Positions 1 to 5,769 of a DNA stretch of 64,000 nt are shown piece after piece. Numbering within the stretch: the first letter of the stretch is position 1; the number at the start of each line of letters is the position of its first letter. The position numbers and the translations under genes are program-made. The stretch is from Leifsonia sp. EB41 (GTDB lineage: Bacteria > Actinomycetota > Actinomycetes > Actinomycetales > Microbacteriaceae), in contig NZ_JBGCCJ010000001.1 of NCBI RefSeq assembly GCF_041262565.1, forward strand, positions 1,922,001 through 1,986,000, given 5' to 3'. The notes under the pieces are model-generated. The model was given only the letters and a program-made list of their open reading frames with translations, did no database searches and was not told where the DNA came from.

Positions 1-1
1 C

Positions 2-439
2 ATCGTCGCCGCCTACGCCGCGACCCACGTGCTCTACGTCGACCCGAAGGTCGTGCCGGCCACGCACTTCCCCGAGCTGTTCGCGATCATGTCCCGCGCG
101 CCGTCGCCGACGCGGGCCTTCGTGGCCAAGGGCTACTGCACGGCGACCGACTGGCCGGCCCAGGCCGCTGCGCACGGCTACCGCGGCTGGGGCTACTACT
201 ACGCGTCGGAGGTGGAGGCCGACGCGAAGCTGCTGCCGTCGACGCAGGCGCGCTGGACGACTCTGGGCCTCGACTACAACGGCTCCCCCGCGGTGTGGGA
301 GCGGATGCGGAAGCTCGGCAGGCCGGTGCTGGCGCACGTCGTCCCGGACGCCACCGCCGCCGAGACCGCGCGGAAGCGCGGCGCGTCCGGCATGGTCGTC
401 TCCGGCATCCGCGAAGTCCTCGCGCCGAAGGGCACGTAA
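2..439 (+). CDS. Glycerophosphodiester phosphodiesterase-like protein, C-terminal part (5' end outside window)
   Basis: The reading frame is open from base 2, so the start lies upstream of the window; 145 residues are visible. The tail reads GRPVLAHVVPDATAAETAR followed by GASGMVVSGIREVL. This resembles the last beta-alpha units of the GDPD TIM barrel, where the chain ends with a statement of position inside the barrel (G-x-x-G-[IM]-x-[ST]). The metal-binding N-terminal motifs of the family are not in the window, so activity cannot be judged. The stop codon lies inside the left arm of a long hairpin shared with the convergent methyltransferase gene. The family assignment is an inference from the C-terminal pattern only. 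Confidence 0.5.
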   Translation: MVAAYAATHVLYVDPKVVPATHFPELFAIMSRAPSPTRAFVAKGYCTATDWPAQAAAHGYRGWGYYYASEVEADAKLLPSTQARWTTLGLDYNGSPAVWERMRKLGRPVLAHVVPDATAAETARKRGASGMVVSGIREVLAPKGT

Positions 440-480
440 GCGCCCTTAAGACGCGGTCTTAGGGGCGTTTACGTGCCCCT
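428..480. terminator. Long bidirectional hairpin between convergent genes
   Basis: Two 25-base arms (428-452 and 456-480) with a 3-base loop. The three non-identical positions are G-T wobbles. The left arm contains the stop codon of the preceding gene, and the convergent gene stops at 494. Arms begin with AGGGGCACGT, as do those of the hairpin at 18064-18118. There is no strong T tract, so termination is inferred from position and stem length. Confidence 0.6.
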
Positions 481-493
481 CGGCGGTCGCGGG

Positions 494-1621
494 TTACGGG
501 CGGCGGGAGGCGGTGACGGTGAATTTGGGGTTGCGGGCGATCTGACGGGTCGGACCGACCGCGCGCTCCAGGGCGGCGCGGTAGCCGAGGTGCGAGTTCC
601 ACACCGTCCACAGCTCGCCTCCCGGCGTCAGCACCCGGCCGGCTTCGGTGAACATCCGGTGCGCGATCCCGGTGTGCACGGCGCCGCCGATGTGGAACGG
701 GGGGTTGAGCACGATCAGGTCGGCCGACGCGTCCGGCTGCGAGGCCAGGCCGTCGTCGCGCACGACCTCCACCCGGTCGGCGACGCCGTTCGCCACGGCC
801 GTCGCCTGCGCCGACGCGACCGCCGCCGCGGACTGGTCGGTCGCGATCACGCGCAGGCCCGGCCGGGAGGCGGCGAGCGCGGAGGCCAGCAGCCCCGTTC
901 CGCAGCCGAGGTCGATCGCCGTCCGCGCCTCCGGCGCCGCGTCGCCGAGCACCGTCAGCAGGAACCGCGTCCCGATGTCCACCGTCGCGCCCGCGAACGC
1001 CGCGCCGAACGCGCAGACGTGGAGGCCGGTCGCCTCGTCGAACGCCCGGTCGGGCCAGCGGTCGAGCGCGATCGCGGCGGCCGGCTCGGGCGTACGCGCC
1101 GTGAGGACGCGGGCCTTCTGCCGGGCGAGCGAGGCCTGCACGTCGCCGAAGACCTCCCCCAGCACGCCGTTCATCGCGGTGGTCATGTGCTTGAGCATCC
1201 CGCCTGCGAAGACCACGACCTCCGGATGCGCGTGCTCGGCGGTCAGCGCGGCGAGCTCGGCGAGCGCCTCCAGGCTCCGCGGCAGGCGCAGCAGCACGGT
1301 TCGGGCGCCGGCGACGAGGGCGGCGTCGAGCGACCGGTGCTCGTACGTGCCGCCGAGCCCGAGGTCGGCGGCGTTGGCGTCGAGCGCCCGCTCGGCGGTG
1401 AGCGGGTCCTGGTGCACGCGGATGCCGCGGGCGCCGCGCGCCGCCGCGGCGAGGGTGAGAGCCCCGTACGCGTCGCCGATGACGACCAGCCCGTCGCGGA
1501 GGATGTCGTCGCCGGCGACGTCGGCGATCAGCCGGTCGGCGGCGTCCGACGCGAAGAGGTTCGGCGCTTCGACGTCGGGGCGGCGGCGGAGGCGCTCGTA
1601 GGGGAACACCGGTTCAGTCAA
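494..1621 (-). CDS. Class I SAM-dependent methyltransferase, RsmC/RlmG-like (rRNA guanine-N2)
   Basis: A 375-residue protein. The C-terminal half has a SAM-binding motif I (IDLGCGTGLLASAL, about residues 236-249) and an N-methyltransferase motif IV, NPPF at about 306-309, typical of enzymes that methylate exocyclic amino groups. The N-terminal half (about residues 1-190) resembles the degenerate methyltransferase domain that RsmC and RlmG use for RNA recognition. These families make m2G in 16S or 23S rRNA. The exact target cannot be told from the sequence. It is divergent from the small gene starting at 1657, with only 35 bases between them. Confidence 0.75.
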   Translation of the reverse strand: MTEPVFPYERLRRRPDVEAPNLFASDAADRLIADVAGDDILRDGLVVIGDAYGALTLAAAARGARGIRVHQDPLTAERALDANAADLGLGGTYEHRSLDAALVAGARTVLLRLPRSLEALAELAALTAEHAHPEVVVFAGGMLKHMTTAMNGVLGEVFGDVQASLARQKARVLTARTPEPAAAIALDRWPDRAFDEATGLHVCAFGAAFAGATVDIGTRFLLTVLGDAAPEARTAIDLGCGTGLLASALAASRPGLRVIATDQSAAAVASAQATAVANGVADRVEVVRDDGLASQPDASADLIVLNPPFHIGGAVHTGIAHRMFTEAGRVLTPGGELWTVWNSHLGYRAALERAVGPTRQIARNPKFTVTASRRP

Positions 1622-1656
1622 TCAGACGGGGCCGCGCCGTGTGGTACTCCTGAGCC

Positions 1657-2133
1657 ATGACCGACCCCGACCCGCACGTCCTCGCGCCCGGACTCGCGCC
1701 GACGCCCTTCACCGCCGCGGAGATCCGTGCCGGCTGCCCCGAAGGGCGGGTGTCGGTGGTCCGCCACCCCGACGGGCTGACCGCGATCCGGTTCGCGGAG
1801 GGCGACGAGGAGGGCGCCTGGATCGAGGACACGCCCATCGACGGGGACGGGCGTCCCACCGGAGCGGTCGAGCGTGAGCGGTCGACGTGGCTGGAGCTCC
1901 AGGAGCACGCTGCGTTCCCGGCCGAGCACACGACGATCGATCGCGTCGAGCTCCTCGGCCCGCTGGACCAGCGCCGGTGCCTGCGCTACCGGGTGCGGCG
2001 TGGGGACGCCACGCTCCTCTCCTGGTTCGCCGTCGACCTCCCGGGGATGCCGATCCGGGTGGACCGCTGCGAAGGCGGCGTGACGCGGACCACGCTCGAA
2101 GTGGTCGCGATCTCCGGGCTCCCCATCGCCTAG
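1657..2133 (+). CDS. Hypothetical protein, 158 aa
   Basis: I do not recognise the family. The protein is soluble, with no signal peptide or membrane segment, and rich in Glu, Arg and Thr. It alternates short beta-like stretches (RVSVVRHPDGLTAIRF, RCLRYRVRRGDATLLSWFAV, GGVTRTTLEVVAI), suggesting a small beta-barrel or sandwich. The start ATG at 1657 is the first in frame after the divergent gene. Its 3' end overlaps the convergent hydrolase gene by 4 bases. Codon use looks like its neighbours, so it is probably a genuine gene. Confidence 0.6.
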   Translation: MTDPDPHVLAPGLAPTPFTAAEIRAGCPEGRVSVVRHPDGLTAIRFAEGDEEGAWIEDTPIDGDGRPTGAVERERSTWLELQEHAAFPAEHTTIDRVELLGPLDQRRCLRYRVRRGDATLLSWFAVDLPGMPIRVDRCEGGVTRTTLEVVAISGLPIA

Positions 2134-2678
2134 AACGTCACGTCGGCGCTCCCGACGACCTCCGCCGTGCGCCCCGGCGCCCGGTGGTTGCCCCAGTACA
2201 GGTTGGTGTGCGCGATGACGAGGTCGGGCGTGGGCGCGCCCCACTCGCTCAGGTCCTCCGTCGTGTGGGCGTCGCCGACAAGCGTCACGTCGTAGCCGCG
2301 CACGAGTCCGCCGTGGATGGTCGAGCGGATGCACTCGTCGGTCTGCGAGCCGGTGACGACGAGCCGGCCGACGCCCGCGGCGGCGAGCACATCCTCCAGC
2401 CGGGTCTCCTCGAAGGCGTCCGCGTAGTGCTTGGGCACCAGCGCCTCCGCCTCGTCGCGCGACAGTTCGGGCACGTACTCCCAGGCCTCGCTGCCGTACT
2501 CGACGTTCTCGTCGGAGTGCTGGATCCAGACGACCGGGACGCCTTCGGAGCGCGCCCGGTCGACGAGACTGCGGATGTTGCCGACCACATCGTCCCGGCG
2601 GTACGCCCCGCCGATGACACCGTTCTGGACGTCGATCACGAGCAGGGCTGAGCCGTCGCGGCCGTGGAGTGTTGTCAT
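2130..2678 (-). CDS. Isochorismatase-family cysteine hydrolase
   Basis: A 182-residue cytosolic hydrolase. The triad expected for this alpha/beta family is visible: Asp16 in VIDVQNGV, Lys83 in LVPKHYADAF and Cys116 in TDECIRST. These enzymes hydrolyse amides or vinyl ethers such as nicotinamide, N-carbamoyl compounds or isochorismate; the substrate is not evident here. It starts 48 bases downstream of the last gene of the lipase locus, so it could be read through from that operon, but nothing suggests a functional link. A second, longer family member is at 15431-16171. Confidence 0.8.
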   Translation of the reverse strand: MTTLHGRDGSALLVIDVQNGVIGGAYRRDDVVGNIRSLVDRARSEGVPVVWIQHSDENVEYGSEAWEYVPELSRDEAEALVPKHYADAFEETRLEDVLAAAGVGRLVVTGSQTDECIRSTIHGGLVRGYDVTLVGDAHTTEDLSEWGAPTPDLVIAHTNLYWGNHRAPGRTAEVVGSADVTF

Positions 2679-2726
2679 GTTGTCCCCCTTCTCTGCGGGA
2701 GACGCTACTCGCAGCCGGGGACAGTG

Positions 2727-3065
2727 TCAGCGGGTGTTCTCGCGCTCTGCCAGGAAGCGTTCTCGCTGCTCGTCGTGCTCCCGGAGCATCGCGTCGAACT
2801 GCTCTTCCAGCTCGCCGACCTTGCGGCCTGCCTGCGCGACGTTCTCGCCTGCAGTATCCGAGACGTGCTGGAGTTCCTGCCGGAAGCCCGGGTCGTCACC
2901 CACGCCCTCGTGCGCGCCGAGACGGTAGAACGCTTCTTGCAGCTGGTCGATCCTGGAGCGGTAGTGGCCGATGTACTGCTCGGCCGACTCGATCCGCCTC
3001 CGTGCGGTCCTGCGCTCGTCGTCCTGGGCCTCCTCCAGCTCTGCCAGCGATCGGTAGGTCACCAT
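2727..3065 (-). CDS. Small coiled-coil protein of the lipase locus (candidate type VII targeting partner)
   Basis: A 112-residue charged protein predicted almost entirely alpha-helical. An Arg/Glu-rich first helix (about residues 5-50) is followed by a second (about 60-110) with heptad-like spacing, giving a helical hairpin of WXG100-like size. Its ATG overlaps the stop of the preceding gene (ATGGTGA at 3059-3065) once that gene's frameshift is repaired, indicating translational coupling. Position and shape match the small Lap-type helper proteins encoded with LXG or reverse-LXG type VII effectors. No WXG motif is present, so the role is inferred from context. Confidence 0.55.
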   Translation of the reverse strand: MVTYRSLAELEEAQDDERRTARRRIESAEQYIGHYRSRIDQLQEAFYRLGAHEGVGDDPGFRQELQHVSDTAGENVAQAGRKVGELEEQFDAMLREHDEQRERFLAERENTR

Positions 3066-3405
3066 GCGATGCTGTTCACCCCCTGGGCATAGTCGCTCTG
3101 TGCCTTCAGCTCGTCGAGGCCGCGCTGCACCGTGTCGGCGACGGCGCCGGCGAGGACCGTGTTGCCGAGATCCGCGGTGCGGAGGTGAGCCCGATGCCGG
3201 TGTGCGCCGGCAGCACGATCGCGGACTCGCTGACCTTCACCGCAGCGCGGTCGGCGTGGACGATCGGCGGCATCAGGCTGTCCAGGAGCTGGACCGCTGC
3301 ACCGTGGACCTGGGCCTCGATCCAGTCCTGGACCTCGTACACGCCGGTCTGTATCTCACGGTTGAGGCCATCGAAGAGCTCCTGCACGAAGTCCGCAGGA
3401 TCCAT
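3059..3405 (-). pseudogene. Small helical partner protein with a single-base frameshift
   Basis: A strong Shine-Dalgarno (AGGAGGAGCC) precedes ATG 3405. Residues 1-72 (starting MDPADFVQELFDGLN) are helical and plausible. After GIGLTS the frame turns into a Ser/Pro/Arg-rich tail unlike a real protein. Adding one base at the CCC run 3190-3192 continues the helical sequence (HLRTADLGNTVLAGAVAD, then LDELKAQSDYAQGVNSIAW). That frame stops at 3059, overlapping the next start. The repaired product is about 115 residues, the usual size of type VII Lap/WXG-like partners. A sequencing error, a true mutation or recoding are all possible. Confidence 0.6.
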
Positions 3406-3418
3406 AATGAGGCTCCTC

Positions 3419-4651
3419 CTATCCGCCGAGTCCGAAGGTCACAGCCCATTGAGCGTCCTGCTCGAGGGTGTGGCGCACGGTCTGGGAGATGCCGTGGCTG
3501 AGCTGGCCCACCCGCTCCAGGTGGCGGTCGACCCGGGCATCGACGGCCCGAACCGCGTCGCTGTCGACGTTCTGATGGACGTGCAAGCGGTGCCTGTCGA
3601 TGCAGCGCTCGATGTCGTAGGCGGTGATCGTGGGCAGGACCGCGGCGGCGTTCTTCGCCGCCAACAATCCGTCCTCCATCCGCGGGATGATCCGGCCGTT
3701 GGCCAGCTTGATCTCCGCCAGCGCGGTCGCCATGCCGCCGATGCTCGCAGCGAGACCGAGGGCCGCGACGGAGTTGACCGCCACCATCGCCCCGGACGCA
3801 TTCTTCGCCAACGTCTTCATCGCCGCTGGGCTGCGCGCGACCCCCGCCAGCATCATCAGCGCAGGAGAGACCGCCGCGGACGAACCTGGAAGGAGCGTAT
3901 CCACGACGTTGGCGAGAATGTCCTCGAGGCGACGGCCTTTCGCCCCGACGCCGATGATCGAACCATCCGGGTTGAACGTGAACGCTCCACCCTGTCCGAT
4001 GTTGTGATAATCCAACGTGGAGCGGCCACGCTCGTCGGTCACGAACACGGCTGCGCCCGTCCGGTTGGCGTAGAGATTGCCGATGAGATCCCACTCGTTC
4101 ACGTAGTTGCGCAACCGGCTGCGACCCGCCTTCGTGTCGGCCTCCAGCCGCGCCTTCGCCTGCGGCGACAACCACTCCCACGGGTCGGGCCCGCAGAACG
4201 TCGTCGCATCCCAGTTGTGCTCCGCCGCCACCAGCAACGCGAGGAACCCGCCCAAAGAATGCCCGGCCGTCGAAACGGACGAACCGGGATGCGCGTTACT
4301 CACCCGATCCGCGAAGAAATGCGCGTCAAGGACCTGAGTCATCGGACCGGGTGCGCCCCCGACGATCGTCTCGACATCCGCGAGGATGTCAGCCCGGTGA
4401 TCCGGATTCGTGCCCGCATACGCCACCACGATGTGCGACATGTCCGGCACACCGTCCACCACCGGCACGACTGCCATCGCCTGGAAACCGTTCGACGGGT
4501 AGTCCTCAGTGTCGATCACCCGATACACCTGTGTGTGGTCGCCGTTACCGGCGCCGAACTCCTCACCTTCACTCAGCGGAGGGTCCCTCTTCAAACGATC
4601 CACTTTGTACGCCTCGTTCGCCAAGTCCATGTACTCTTCGGCGGTCGTCAC
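3419..4651 (-). CDS. Lipase (class 3-like alpha/beta hydrolase) with helical C-terminal domain, candidate type VII secreted effector
   Basis: A 410-residue protein with no signal peptide. Residues about 60-230 form a class 3-like lipase: an oxyanion strand IVVAYAGTN, nucleophile Ser132 in AGHSLGG, candidate acid Asp188 (NEWDLIGN) and candidate His216 (LDYHNIG). Residues about 270-410 are hydrophobic then amphipathic helices, with regular heptads in the last 70. This toxin-first, helical-tail-last order is that of reverse-LXG type VII lipase effectors such as staphylococcal TslA. Genes for two lipoproteins lie upstream (ATGA overlap at 4648-4651) and two small helical proteins downstream, as expected for immunity and targeting partners. 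The effector role is inferred. Confidence 0.65.
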   Translation of the reverse strand: MTTAEEYMDLANEAYKVDRLKRDPPLSEGEEFGAGNGDHTQVYRVIDTEDYPSNGFQAMAVVPVVDGVPDMSHIVVAYAGTNPDHRADILADVETIVGGAPGPMTQVLDAHFFADRVSNAHPGSSVSTAGHSLGGFLALLVAAEHNWDATTFCGPDPWEWLSPQAKARLEADTKAGRSRLRNYVNEWDLIGNLYANRTGAAVFVTDERGRSTLDYHNIGQGGAFTFNPDGSIIGVGAKGRRLEDILANVVDTLLPGSSAAVSPALMMLAGVARSPAAMKTLAKNASGAMVAVNSVAALGLAASIGGMATALAEIKLANGRIIPRMEDGLLAAKNAAAVLPTITAYDIERCIDRHRLHVHQNVDSDAVRAVDARVDRHLERVGQLSHGISQTVRHTLEQDAQWAVTFGLGG

Positions 4652-5121
4652 TCGATCACCTCCGACGTCCCATCGCTATAGACCACCGTCAAAGGAAGGT
4701 TTGGTGCAGGGGTTGGCGCTTCAGGCGGCCTGCCAGTGCCGCCCACGAACGACGGGCCGCTTCCCGGCCCGATGATCACGTAGTACTCGCTGCCCTCGAC
4801 CGTCGCAATCGCATTGGCGCTCCACGCCGCACCGAGCCCCGGCCGATCACCGTCCATGGTGAACCGGACCTTTTCGACGTTCGGTTGCCATTCGTCGCGG
4901 AAGTAGAGCGCGGACTCTCGCTGGAGTTCTTTGACGGGCGGGTCTGGTGTCATGAGGCGATTCCTTATCGGTGAACAGGCCGTCAGGCTGACGATCAGCA
5001 CGACGCCCAGCAGCGCAGCACTCACTCTTCGAAGTACTCGCACGTATGGAGAGTCTTGGACCAAGGCATCCGCTCGGTTCGACCGATCCGCGATGATCGC
5101 GTTCTCTTCGGCGGTGGTCAC
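4648..5121 (-). CDS. Lipoprotein, second copy of a tandem duplication, with N-terminal extension derived from the lipase start
   Basis: A 157-residue protein. A membrane-targeting segment ends in lipobox LTAC (Cys49). The mature region is nearly the same as that of the gene upstream (SPIRNRLMTPDPPVKE is shared). The first 26 residues precede the signal peptide and begin MTTAEE, exactly as the lipase gene does. Further matches (A, D, L, D, P at equivalent positions) suggest that this extension is a remnant of a duplicated lipase 5' end. A GTG at 5043 would give a normal lipoprotein without the extension. It overlaps both neighbours by 4 bases. Likely an immunity-type lipoprotein if the lipase is a toxin. 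Confidence 0.7.
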   Translation of the reverse strand: MTTAEENAIIADRSNRADALVQDSPYVRVLRRVSAALLGVVLIVSLTACSPIRNRLMTPDPPVKELQRESALYFRDEWQPNVEKVRFTMDGDRPGLGAAWSANAIATVEGSEYYVIIGPGSGPSFVGGTGRPPEAPTPAPNLPLTVVYSDGTSEVIE

Positions 5122-5519
5122 TCGATCACCTCCGACGTTCCATCGCTGAAGACCACCGTCAAAGGGAGGTGCGGAGCAGGCGTCGGCGCTTCAGGCGGCT
5201 CGCCAGTGCCGCCCACGAAAGCTGGACCGCTTCCCGGCCCGATGATCACGTAATACTCACCGCCATCGACTGTTGCGATCGCATTTGCTCGCCACGGCGC
5301 ACCGAGCCCCCCGCGGCTGCCGTCCTGGGTGAACCGGATCTTCTCGACATTCGGTTGCCATTCGTCGCGGAAGTAGAGCGCGGAAGCTCGCTGCTGTTCC
5401 TTTACGGGAGGGTCTGGTGTCATGAGGCGATTCCTTATCGGCGAACAGGCCGTCAGGCCGACCATCAGCGCGACGCCCAGCAGCGCAGCGCTCACCGCTC
5501 GAACCACTCGCATGTCCAC
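5118..5519 (-). CDS. Lipoprotein, first copy of a tandem duplication (candidate immunity protein)
   Basis: A 133-residue exported lipoprotein. The N-terminal MDMRVVRAVSAALLG segment is a short signal peptide leading to lipobox LTAC (Cys25). The mature part ends in a repeated pattern, LPLTVVFSDGTSEVIE, shared with the adjacent copy. The GTG at 5519 or the ATG at 5513 could start it; the ATG has GCAGG at a better distance. It is the first gene of the lipase operon. Cell-envelope lipoproteins are the immunity proteins of secreted lipase effectors (TilA with TslA), which fits this context. The family itself is not one I recognise. Confidence 0.7.
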   Translation of the reverse strand: MDMRVVRAVSAALLGVALMVGLTACSPIRNRLMTPDPPVKEQQRASALYFRDEWQPNVEKIRFTQDGSRGGLGAPWRANAIATVDGGEYYVIIGPGSGPAFVGGTGEPPEAPTPAPHLPLTVVFSDGTSEVIE

Positions 5520-5700
5520 CTGCTTCCGCGTCGTCAGTCGAGGAACCCGAATCCGCGACTGGACGGTCGTTTCCAGATGGAAGACGGGTCGTTCTACTCA
5601 ACACGACGCCCGCGCCGCGGAGCGGGCCCGAGTCGGCGCAGGCCCGATGTCCGGCGCGATGATCACCCGATCATTCACACGCAACAGCCGGAAGTGGTGC

Positions 5701-5734
5701 GCCCCCTCGGCCGGATCATCACGGCCGAGGGGGC
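5701..5734. terminator. GC-rich hairpin between the beta-glucosidase and the lipase operon
   Basis: Perfect 13-base stem GCCCCCTCGGCCG / CGGCCGAGGGGGC with an 8-base loop. It lies 36 bases beyond the beta-glucosidase stop (minus strand) and about 180 bases upstream of the lipoprotein operon. The rest of 5520-5769 shows no gene. No clear T run follows on the minus strand. Confidence 0.6.
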
Positions 5735-5769
5735 GGGTTTCGGAAGGACGGCACGCAGCCGCCCCGGGA

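Noticed and set aside
2130-2678. Cysteine hydrolase as part of the lipase effector operon
   Set aside because: There is a 48-base gap and no domain logic linking it to secretion; kept as a separate gene.
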